From Sphingobacteriaceae bacterium (lineage in GTDB: Bacteria > Bacteroidota > Bacteroidia > Sphingobacteriales > Sphingobacteriaceae), in assembly GCA_025450155.1 (NCBI GenBank), contig JANWIB010000090.1, forward strand, positions 1-6,193: a stretch of 6,193 nucleotides of DNA, given 5' to 3'. The number at the start of each line of letters is the position of its first letter. Positions within the stretch are counted from its first letter, which is position 1. A program made the position numbers and the translations under genes. The notes below the pieces were generated by a model, which saw only the letters and a program-made list of their open reading frames with translations, ran no database searches and was not told where the DNA came from. Positions 1-6,170 of the stretch are shown here, piece after piece.

Positions 1-749
1 TTTCTGTATCATATGGTTTTTCACAAACCTGGGAAGTTGGAGGAGGCCTTGGAAGGTCGGGTTATATGGGCGATCTAAATCAAACTACACCCTATGCTTT
101 TAATAATAACGCTTTTGGCCTCCAGGTAAAAAGAAATTTCGATGGCTACTTTTCCTTAAAGCTTAATTACTTGCATGGTAAGATTCAGGCAGCAGATTCT
201 TTATCCAAAGATCAATACTTTAAGAAAAGAAACCTTAGTTTTTTTTCTCCTTTAGACGAATTAGGATTGCAATTAGAGTTCAACTTCTTTAACTATATAC
301 CCTCGGTTAGTAAAAAAAAGTTTTCTCCTTATCTTTTTACAGGCTTTGGAGCGGTAATATTTAATCCACAGGCAAAATTTAATGGATTGACGTATCATTT
401 AAGTCAGCAGGCAACAGAGGGGCAAGATGCTTCATACAAACTATTTGCTTTAAGTATACCTTATGGAGCCGGAATTAAATACAATATAAAGGGAAAGTGG
501 AGTTTAATAGGTGAGCTTGGTTATCGTACAGCTTATACTGATTATTTGGATGACGTCAGTACGAACTATCCGGCTTTTATTAAAAATACCAGTGCTGATC
601 AAGCTCGTGTACAGCTTGCCGATCCATCCGTAGATAAGATCGGAGTTCCCGGTACCCAGCGTGGCGATTTCAGGAAAAGAGATACCTACATGTTTGTGGG
701 CCTCAGCCTTACCTATACTTTCATTAGCTCCAAATGTCCGCTTTTTTAG
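1..749 (+). CDS. porG: PorG-like (DUF6089) outer-membrane beta-barrel protein, 5' partial
   Basis: The reading frame is open from base 3 (first full codon TCT) to the TAG at 747-749, giving 248 visible residues, and it runs off the left edge. The ATG at 66 is not the start: it is the Met inside the motif GRSGYMGDLN, which matches the N-terminal G-x-Y-x-GDLN signature of DUF6089 proteins. The first visible residues (SVSYGFSQ, then TWEVGGG) look like the end of a signal peptide with cleavage before Gln, so probably only 10 to 20 residues are missing. The rest is alternating aromatic/polar beta-strand sequence (for example YLFTGFGAVIFNP, and MFVGLSLTYTF near the end) and it finishes in KCPLF, a C-terminal Cys-Pro plus aromatic end I associate with this family. 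In Porphyromonas gingivalis the homologue PorG associates with the PorK/PorN ring of the type IX secretion system; that role here is inferred from family and from the uppS-bamA-skp-skp neighbours. Generic OmpA-like barrel is the alternative. Confidence 0.82.
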   Translation, partial: SVSYGFSQTWEVGGGLGRSGYMGDLNQTTPYAFNNNAFGLQVKRNFDGYFSLKLNYLHGKIQAADSLSKDQYFKKRNLSFFSPLDELGLQLEFNFFNYIPSVSKKKFSPYLFTGFGAVIFNPQAKFNGLTYHLSQQATEGQDASYKLFALSIPYGAGIKYNIKGKWSLIGELGYRTAYTDYLDDVSTNYPAFIKNTSADQARVQLADPSVDKIGVPGTQRGDFRKRDTYMFVGLSLTYTFISSKCPLF

Positions 750-843
750 TTCCGAATGAGACATTTTATATGTATAGATCGAATTACCCTCGTCTTCTTC
801 CTTTTTTAATTTTATGGGCGATGGGAAAATACAAAGTAAATTT

Positions 844-851
844 TACCTTTG
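844..851 (+). promoter_or_regulatory. Candidate Bacteroidota promoter -7 box (TACCTTTG) upstream of uppS
   Basis: TACCTTTG matches the Bacteroidota sigma-ABfr -7 consensus TAnnTTTG exactly and is followed by CGGG. No convincing -33 TTTG lies 19 to 21 bases upstream (the bases around 820 read GCGATGG), so the assignment rests on the -7 box and on position. Transcription would start near 855-858, giving a leader of about 110 nt to the uppS ATG. This would be the main promoter of the uppS-bamA-skp-skp run, since no intrinsic terminator is visible between porG and this point and some read-through is also possible. Confidence 0.5.
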
Positions 852-965
852 CGGGTTGAATTTAAACAAGATTTTGATCAATAATAAGATCAGGTGTATG
901 AGATTATGGATTGTTTTAAAGAGGTTAAATAAAGCCTGAGCGTTGTGGGTTTTTAAAATTTATTG

Positions 966-1706
966 ATGAGTTTACGAGATCAAGTTGATATAAATAAGCT
1001 GCCGAAACACATCGCTATAATAATGGATGGCAATGGTCGTTGGGCAAAAGAAAAAGGCAAACTTCGCGTATTCGGGCATCAACAAGGCGTGCTCGCCCTT
1101 CGTGATGTGGTGGAAGGTGCTGTAGAAATAGGAGTCCCCTATCTTACCGTATATGCTTTTTCTACAGAAAATTGGAACCGCCCAAAGGTGGAAATTATTG
1201 CATTAATGGAATTGCTTGTTGCTACTATTAATAAAGAGACCAAAATTTTAATAGAAAATGGGGTACGCTTAAACGCTATAGGAGATTTAAAGCAGCTTCC
1301 ATCAAAATGTATAAAACAATTAGAAGAAGCCATAAAAAAAACGGCCAATAATACCCGATGTACACTAACGCTTGCTTTAAGTTATAGCTCACGGTGGGAA
1401 ATTACAGAAGCTGCAAAAAAAATAGCCGCAGATGTAAAAGCCGGTCAGCTTAATATGGAAGATATTGATGAGAAATTATTTAGCTCTTATCTAACTACTG
1501 CCGATATTCCCGATCCGGAATTAATGATCCGAACAAGTGGAGAATACAGAATAAGTAACTACCTACTTTGGCAGCTTGCCTATGCCGAATTGTATTTTAC
1601 GTCTAAACTATGGCCAAATTTTAGAAGAGAAGATTTGTTTGCTGCCATTATAGATTACCAAAAAAGAGAACGCCGTTTTGGTATGACCAGCGAGCAGTTG
1701 AACTAA
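966..1706 (+). CDS. uppS: Isoprenyl transferase (undecaprenyl diphosphate synthase, UppS)
   Basis: This is a cytosolic, membrane-associated cis-prenyltransferase that condenses eight isopentenyl diphosphates onto farnesyl diphosphate to give the C55 carrier used for peptidoglycan and surface glycans. The 246 residues match the usual length of about 250. Family motifs are all present: HIAIIMDGNGRWA at 15-27 (Asp21 is the Mg/diphosphate-binding aspartate, Arg25 and Trp26 follow), GHQQG at 37-41, FSTENWNRP at 65-73, SYSSRWEI at 139-146 (the NYGGR-type motif in its Bacteroidota form), and IRTSGEYRISNYLLWQ at 188-203 followed by AELYF and LWPNF. The start is ATG at 966; a TTG at 963 directly before it would add one residue and is not needed. 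No Shine-Dalgarno sequence is present, as is common in this phylum. It is the first gene of the run, with 60 bp to bamA. Chain length (C55 versus shorter) cannot be proven from sequence. Confidence 0.96.
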   Translation: MSLRDQVDINKLPKHIAIIMDGNGRWAKEKGKLRVFGHQQGVLALRDVVEGAVEIGVPYLTVYAFSTENWNRPKVEIIALMELLVATINKETKILIENGVRLNAIGDLKQLPSKCIKQLEEAIKKTANNTRCTLTLALSYSSRWEITEAAKKIAADVKAGQLNMEDIDEKLFSSYLTTADIPDPELMIRTSGEYRISNYLLWQLAYAELYFTSKLWPNFRREDLFAAIIDYQKRERRFGMTSEQLN

Positions 1707-1767
1707 TTTTTACTTTTAACACTATTTAACAACTCATAAAGTTAATTTAGCAGGGTAAATAAAATAA

Positions 1768-4308
1768 ATGAATAAGTATCTCATCATCCTATATTTTCTT
1801 ATTATCAGTACCGGCTTAATGGCTCAAATAGGACGCCAAGGCAATGGAAATGCATTGCGTGGTACTTCAGACGAGATCAGTTACCTTAATCCAAAAGAAT
1901 ATACCATTGGCGGTACTACCATTACTGGCGTGCAATACTTAGATAAAGACGTACTTGTTCAAATTTCAAAACTTACCCCAGGTACTAAAATAATAGTGCC
2001 AGGCGATGCCACAGCAAATGCAATAAAGTATTTATGGCAGCAAGGTTTATTTGAAGATGTGCAGTTGGATATTACTGCTATCCGGTCAGATTCCATATTT
2101 TTTAATATTACCGTAGTAGAACGGGCAAGACTAACCCGAATTGATCTGAAAGGATTAAGAAAAAGCGAAACCGATGATATCAGGGCTAAATTGAATGATA
2201 AAACTGGCAAAATTGTAAATGAAGATCTTTTGCAAACAACAACAACTATTATTAAAAAGTATTTTAACGATAAAGGATACTTATTTACTGAAGTAGATAT
2301 TAAGCAGAGAAAAGATACCTCAGAAGCGAACAATCTTATACTTGATGTCGTGGTAGACAAAAAAACAAAGGTTCGCGTAAATCAAATTACTTTTGAAGGA
2401 AATAAAGAATTTGAAAGCGCTCAGTTAAGGAAATACCTGAAAAAGACTAAACAACGAGCTTTTTATAAAATATTTGGATCAGCTAAATTTATAAGAGAGA
2501 AATACGAAGAAGACAAACATACCTTGACTACCAAGATGCAGGCTAAAGGTTACAGGGATGCTGAAATAATAAGCGATTCGATAACACGCTTTGATGAGGG
2601 AAGTGTTAATGTAGCTATAAAGCTTTACGAAGGCCCCAAGTATTACTTTGGAAATATTACTTGGGCCGGAAACGCAAAATATCCAACCCGCATTTTATCT
2701 GAAATTTTGGGTATAAATAAAGGTGATGTTTTTAGTGAGGAAAAACTAGAAAAAAAATTAAGAAGTAGCCCGAACGGTGATGACGTTTCTTCTTTATATC
2801 TAAATGATGGTTATCTTACATTTAATGCTGACCCGGTACAATCAAAAGTATATAGCGATACCATTGATTTAGAAATCCGCATGTACGAAGGGCCTCAGTA
2901 TACCATTAACAAGGTAACTGTTAAAGGTAACGATATTACTAATGACAAGGTGGTAATGCGTGAGATACGCACAAAACCAGGACAGAAATTTTCTAAAGAG
3001 GCAGTGGTTCGCACCACACGTGAAATTGCTCAGTTAGGAAACTTTGATGAGCAGAAAACAGATGTAAAACCTCAACCCAATCCTGCTGATGGAACTGTAG
3101 ACATAGAATATATTGTTGCGGAAAAGCCCTCAGACCAGATTGAATTATCCGGAGGTTTTGGTGGTGGACGTATTATTGGTACACTGGGGCTTACCTTTAA
3201 TAACTTTTCTGCTCGCAATCTTTTTAATCTAAAAGAATGTCATCCGTTGCCAAAAGGAGATGGGCAAAAACTTAGTGTTCGCGGTCAAACAAATGGTAAA
3301 GCATACCAGTCATACAGTTTTTCTTTTTCAGAACCCTGGTTAGGAGGTAAAAAGCCAATTTATTTTGGTATCAGTGCATTCACCTCTTTGCAGTCAAACC
3401 AATATAATAAAAATATATCTGCAGATCAATTGCAGCGTATCCGGTTAAATGGTTTAACATTCAGTTTGGGTCAACGTTTAAAATGGCCAGATGATTATTT
3501 TCAGGTAAACCATGCTTTGAATTTACAACAATATAAGTTGACCAATTATCCGGGATTTTTATTTGCAAATGGAACTTCCTATAACTTTAACCTCTCGCAG
3601 CAGATAAGTAGAAACTCATTAGATGGGTCGCCTGTTTTCCCAACCGGAGGTTCCCAGATTAGGTTTACGGTTCAGGCTACGCCACCCTATTCACTGCTGA
3701 ACAATATAAATTATAAAACCGCATCAGATAAGGAAAGGTATAAATTTACTGAGTATCACAAATGGAAGTTTGAAGCGCAATGGTTTCAACGTATTGCCGG
3801 TAAGCTGGTATTTAAAGCACAGGCTCAGTTCGGATTCTTAGGACAATACAATAAATCGGTAGGACAATCTGCATTTGAACGATTTAAATTAGGTGGTGAT
3901 GGCATGCAGGGATTTGATTTTCTTCAGGGATCGGAAGTTATTGCCATGCGTGGATATGAAAACAACTCGGTTATCCCGGTAGGGTCTGATCCTAATATTG
4001 CACAAAACTCTGGAAGCCCTATTTTTAATAAATATATTTTAGAATTGAGGCAGCCTGTTAGTTTAAGTCAGCAGGCAACCATATTTCTTTTAGCATTTGC
4101 TGAAGGAGGAAATACCTGGAACAGATTTAACGACTTTAATCCGTTTAATGTTCGTAGGTCGGTAGGTGTTGGAGCTAGGGTATTCTTACCTATATTTGGC
4201 TTACTTGGAATTGATTATGGCTATGGTTTTGACCGTATTCCAGGTTTGCCCGATGCAAACAAAGGGCAGTTCCATTTTAGCATAGCTCAACAAATGGGAG
4301 GATTTTAA
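1768..4308 (+). CDS. bamA: Outer membrane protein assembly factor BamA (Omp85 family)
   Basis: This is the central component of the BAM machine, which folds and inserts beta-barrel proteins into the outer membrane. The 846 residues begin with a Sec signal peptide of about 19 residues ending GLMA before Gln20. Five POTRA domains follow, roughly at 45-120, 121-202, 203-292, 293-378 and 379-454; the repeated 'EGP(K/Q)Y' ends of POTRA 3 and 4 (288-292 and 374-378) and the 'I/V-x-GN/GL' strand starts mark the units. The 16-stranded barrel runs from about 457 to 846. It contains the SFSEPWLGGKKP strand region, the loop-6 motif MRGY (Arg728), FGLLGIDYGYGFD near the end, and a C-terminal Phe, the usual outer-membrane sorting residue. 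The start ATG is preceded by an A-rich stretch with no Shine-Dalgarno. Only 12 bp separate it from the first skp gene, so co-transcription is likely. Oddity: Cys491, the only cysteine, sits where family members usually have Trp before PLPxGDGQKL. Confidence 0.95.
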   Translation: MNKYLIILYFLIISTGLMAQIGRQGNGNALRGTSDEISYLNPKEYTIGGTTITGVQYLDKDVLVQISKLTPGTKIIVPGDATANAIKYLWQQGLFEDVQLDITAIRSDSIFFNITVVERARLTRIDLKGLRKSETDDIRAKLNDKTGKIVNEDLLQTTTTIIKKYFNDKGYLFTEVDIKQRKDTSEANNLILDVVVDKKTKVRVNQITFEGNKEFESAQLRKYLKKTKQRAFYKIFGSAKFIREKYEEDKHTLTTKMQAKGYRDAEIISDSITRFDEGSVNVAIKLYEGPKYYFGNITWAGNAKYPTRILSEILGINKGDVFSEEKLEKKLRSSPNGDDVSSLYLNDGYLTFNADPVQSKVYSDTIDLEIRMYEGPQYTINKVTVKGNDITNDKVVMREIRTKPGQKFSKEAVVRTTREIAQLGNFDEQKTDVKPQPNPADGTVDIEYIVAEKPSDQIELSGGFGGGRIIGTLGLTFNNFSARNLFNLKECHPLPKGDGQKLSVRGQTNGKAYQSYSFSFSEPWLGGKKPIYFGISAFTSLQSNQYNKNISADQLQRIRLNGLTFSLGQRLKWPDDYFQVNHALNLQQYKLTNYPGFLFANGTSYNFNLSQQISRNSLDGSPVFPTGGSQIRFTVQATPPYSLLNNINYKTASDKERYKFTEYHKWKFEAQWFQRIAGKLVFKAQAQFGFLGQYNKSVGQSAFERFKLGGDGMQGFDFLQGSEVIAMRGYENNSVIPVGSDPNIAQNSGSPIFNKYILELRQPVSLSQQATIFLLAFAEGGNTWNRFNDFNPFNVRRSVGVGARVFLPIFGLLGIDYGYGFDRIPGLPDANKGQFHFSIAQQMGGF

Positions 4309-4320
4309 TAACTTAGTAAA

Positions 4321-4851
4321 ATGAAAAGAGTACTATTAACATTAAGTTTGGTCTTTTTTATAGGTATTGCAACTTTTGCACAACGTTTTGCGTATGTGGA
4401 CAGTGAGTATATTTTAAAACATATTCCTGAATATGTTTCCGCTCAAAAGCAGGTAGACGCACTTTCTCAGCAATGGCAGAAGGAAGTAGACGGTCGTTTT
4501 GCAGAAATAGAAACATTGTATAAGGCCTATCAGGCCGATCAGGTTTTATTAAGTGGAGAAATGCGCAAAAGAAGAGAAAACGAAATTGTAGAAAAAGAAA
4601 AAGCAGCCAAAGAATTTCAACGGATTAAGTTTGGTTTTGAAGGCGATCTCTATAAGGAGCGAGTAAAGCTGATTCAACCCATTCAAGACCGTGTAGCTAA
4701 GGCGGTGCAAGCCGTTGCCGAAAATCAGCAATTGGATATGATATTTGACAAAAACAGCCAGATTGTTTTAATGTATGCCAGTACGCGTTTAGATAAAAGT
4801 AATGATGTTATTACCCGTTTAGGATATAAACCCGGCACATTTGCCAAATAA
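4321..4851 (+). CDS. skp: OmpH/Skp-family periplasmic chaperone, first copy
   Basis: This is a periplasmic holding chaperone that would bind unfolded outer-membrane proteins on the way to BamA. The 176 residues start with a signal peptide (MKRVLLTLSLVFFIGIATFA, cleaved before Gln21), then RFAYVDSEYILKHIPEY at 22-38, the typical OmpH opening of an 'A-x-V-D' strand followed by an 'I-P-E' helix. A long charged helical region (about 40-115, rich in Lys, Glu and Gln) would form the tentacle coiled coil. The C-terminal part (about 118-155) has IQPIQDRVAKAVQAVAENQ and LDMIFDKN, which closes the beta-sheet trimerisation body in this family. The last 20 residues (DKSNDVITRLGYKPG) are the usual short C-terminal segment. 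The gene lies 12 bp after bamA and 49 bp before the second copy. Its start context AGTAAAATGA is the same as that of the next gene. Function is by family; client proteins cannot be read from the sequence. Confidence 0.9.
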   Translation: MKRVLLTLSLVFFIGIATFAQRFAYVDSEYILKHIPEYVSAQKQVDALSQQWQKEVDGRFAEIETLYKAYQADQVLLSGEMRKRRENEIVEKEKAAKEFQRIKFGFEGDLYKERVKLIQPIQDRVAKAVQAVAENQQLDMIFDKNSQIVLMYASTRLDKSNDVITRLGYKPGTFAK

Positions 4852-4900
4852 TAAAAATAAAGTAGTAAATTTAAAAATAGTAAAAGACAAATCGAGTAAA

Positions 4901-5470
4901 ATGAGAAACGTAATTAGAGCAGTTTTAGTAGCTGCAAGTTTATTTTTTGCAGGGAGTATAGCAGCAAATGCGCAACAAAAATTTGCACATATCAATTCGG
5001 CGGATTTATTACAATCTATGCCTGAAATGAAATCAGCCGATGCCAACTTCCAAACCTTTCAAAAACAAAAACAAACGCAATTGGAGCAAATGGATGCTGA
5101 GCGTCAGAAAAAAATTGCTACATATCAGGAAAAATATAAAACCTTAAGCGAAGCGAATAAAGACGCCGTTGGCAAAGAATTACAAACATTGCAAACTGAA
5201 ATTCAGGGTATGGAAACCCGTATTCGTGAAACTGAACAAAAAGCTCAGGAAGAGCTTCAGGCAAAACGAAGCGAACTTTATCAGCCTGTATTCTCTAAGG
5301 CAGAGGTTGCGGTAAAAGCGGTAGCTAAAGAAAAAGGTTATGCTTATGTGTTTGATGTTTCTCAGCCGGGGGTGGTATTTTTTGATGGTGGAGATGACCT
5401 TTTAGCTGCTGTTAGAGCTAAATTAGGTATAACAGCTGCAAGCACTACTTCCGTTACTCCAAAGAAATAG
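4901..5470 (+). CDS. skp: OmpH/Skp-family periplasmic chaperone, second copy
   Basis: This paralogue of the preceding gene has the same architecture: signal peptide at 1-24 (ends SIAANA, cleaved before QQKF), FAHINSADLLQSMPEM at 28-43, a long Gln/Lys/Glu-rich coiled coil at about 48-125, and a closing segment YQPVFSKAEVAVKAVAKEKG then YAYVFDVS at 127-154. It is 189 residues, with a Ser/Thr-rich tail TAASTTSVTPKK that the first copy lacks. The start is ATG at 4901. A frame extension back to a TTG at 4841 would overlap the previous gene by 11 bases and place about 20 Lys/Asn-rich residues before the signal peptide, so it is rejected. Sequence divergence from the first copy is high, which points to an old duplication with retained separate roles. 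It is the last gene of the run: the intrinsic terminator starts 21 bases after the stop. Confidence 0.92.
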   Translation: MRNVIRAVLVAASLFFAGSIAANAQQKFAHINSADLLQSMPEMKSADANFQTFQKQKQTQLEQMDAERQKKIATYQEKYKTLSEANKDAVGKELQTLQTEIQGMETRIRETEQKAQEELQAKRSELYQPVFSKAEVAVKAVAKEKGYAYVFDVSQPGVVFFDGGDDLLAAVRAKLGITAASTTSVTPKK

Positions 5471-5491
5471 ACCATACGTAATAATTCTAAT

Positions 5492-5537
5492 AAGAAACTG
5501 CGAAGTCTTTAGACACTTCGCAGTTTCTTTGTTTTTA
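5492..5537 (+). terminator. Rho-independent terminator closing the uppS-bamA-skp-skp run
   Basis: A perfect 15-bp inverted repeat pairs AAGAAACTGCGAAGT (5492-5506) with ACTTCGCAGTTTCTT (5515-5529) around an 8-base loop CTTTAGAC, and the right arm leads into a T-rich tract (TTTGTTTTT to 5537). The reverse strand lacks an equally good T-tract on the other side, so it works mainly for + strand transcription. Its place 21 bases after the second skp stop makes it the likely end of the operon and separates it from the downstream amidotransferase gene. Confidence 0.93.
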
Positions 5538-5644
5538 TGGAATTCGTTTATCTGCAATTTTATTTAAAGGGATAATGAAATCAAACATATTTGTCAGTGT
5601 ATTGAAAAACTTTTATAACACACTCCTTATGTAGATAAAAACCT

Positions 5645-5652
5645 TAATTTTG
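5645..5652 (+). promoter_or_regulatory. Candidate -7 box (TAATTTTG) upstream of the PurF-like gene
   Basis: TAATTTTG fits the Bacteroidota TAnnTTTG -7 consensus and lies 17 bases before the ATG at 5670, downstream of the terminator. Initiation near 5657 would leave a leader of only about a dozen bases without a Shine-Dalgarno sequence, an arrangement tolerated in this phylum. No clear -33 TTTG is seen at the expected distance (about 5619-5626 reads CACACTCC). Confidence 0.5.
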
Positions 5653-5669
5653 TATGTTCCTAATCAACC

Positions 5670-6170
5670 ATGAGCGATCAAATAAAACATGAGTGTGGAA
5701 TAGCGCTCATTCGCCTTTTAAAACCGCTATCTTATTATCAGCAGAAATACGGCACCTCGCTTTACGGTTTAAATAAGCTGTACCTGTTAATGGAAAAACA
5801 GCACAACCGTGGGCAGGATGGAGCCGGTATCGCTACCATAAAACTCGATATTAAACCTGGAAACCGCTACATCAGCCGATATCGGGCGATGGGATCTAAT
5901 GCGATAGCTGAAATATTTGAGCACGTGCAGAAGAAGTTTGCCGATGTGCAAGTAAATTCTCCTGAATTGATGAACGATGTGCAATGGCTGAAAGAAAATG
6001 TAAGTTTTACCGGAGAAGTGTTGATGGGGCACCTTCGTTACGTTACTCATGGTAAAAATAGTATTGAAAGTTGCCATCCCTTCCTTCGACAGAATAATTG
6101 GATGACCCGAAATATGGTGATTGCCGAAAATTTAAAAATTACAAATTTGTATTATTTGTTGGAGAAATAA
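5670..6170 (+). CDS. PurF-like class II glutamine amidotransferase, truncated N-terminal fragment
   Basis: The 166 residues match the start of the long Bacteroidota amidophosphoribosyltransferase-type proteins, which as I recall are over 600 residues. The N-terminal (Ntn) glutaminase domain is recognisable: HECGIALIRLLKPL at 7-20, with Cys9 as nucleophile that would become N-terminal after removal of eight residues; EKQHNRGQDGAGIA at 42-55, equivalent to LQHRGQDAAG of E. coli PurF; MGHLRYVTHG at 119-128 (GHVRYPTAG in PurF); and SCHPF at 134-138. The frame ends abruptly after AENLKITNLYYLLEK, aligned with AHNGNLTNAHEL of PurF, where the normal protein would continue through the rest of the glutaminase and the whole phosphoribosyltransferase domain. 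The visible fragment therefore cannot transfer ammonia to PRPP. It may be a pseudogene, a gene broken by insertion just to the right, or a sequence error near a contig end. It has its own promoter candidate and is outside the skp operon. Confidence 0.8.
   Translation: MSDQIKHECGIALIRLLKPLSYYQQKYGTSLYGLNKLYLLMEKQHNRGQDGAGIATIKLDIKPGNRYISRYRAMGSNAIAEIFEHVQKKFADVQVNSPELMNDVQWLKENVSFTGEVLMGHLRYVTHGKNSIESCHPFLRQNNWMTRNMVIAENLKITNLYYLLEK

Noticed and set aside
66..749. ATG at 66 as the start of the first gene
   Set aside because: The frame is open to the window edge and the upstream codons encode the end of a signal peptide plus TWEVGGGLGRSGY; the ATG is the Met of the internal YMGDLN motif.
504..764. 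86-codon minus-strand ORF over the end of porG
   Set aside because: It is antisense to conserved barrel strands, has no recognisable product and no promoter.
750..843. Intrinsic terminator after porG
   Set aside because: There is a pyrimidine-rich run (about 791-818), but I could find no stable stem before it.
875..892. TGATC/GATCA inverted repeat in the uppS leader
   Set aside because: It is only 5 bp with an A/T loop; too weak to call an operator or RNA structure.
963..965. TTG start for uppS
   Set aside because: It adds one residue directly before a good ATG; there is no ribosome-binding evidence for it.
1726..1750. Possible internal promoter (TTTA then TAATTTAG) and a 5-bp TTAAC/GTTAA inverted repeat in the uppS-bamA gap
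   Set aside because: The -7 box has a mismatch at a key position (TTAG instead of TTTG) and the stem is too short and AT-rich; chance is the better explanation.
1959..2360. 133-codon minus-strand ORF inside bamA
   Set aside because: It lies opposite well-conserved POTRA-coding sequence, and its product is low-complexity Ser/Val/Leu-rich with no recognisable domain; it is a shadow frame.
4841..4900. TTG-initiated extension of the second skp gene
   Set aside because: It would put a polar Lys/Asn-rich stretch before a good signal peptide and overlap the previous gene; ATG at 4901 gives a proper signal peptide.
5787..6077. 96-codon minus-strand ORF opposite the PurF-like gene
   Set aside because: The + strand frame carries the conserved glutaminase motifs over the same bases; the minus product (Phe/His-rich) resembles nothing known.
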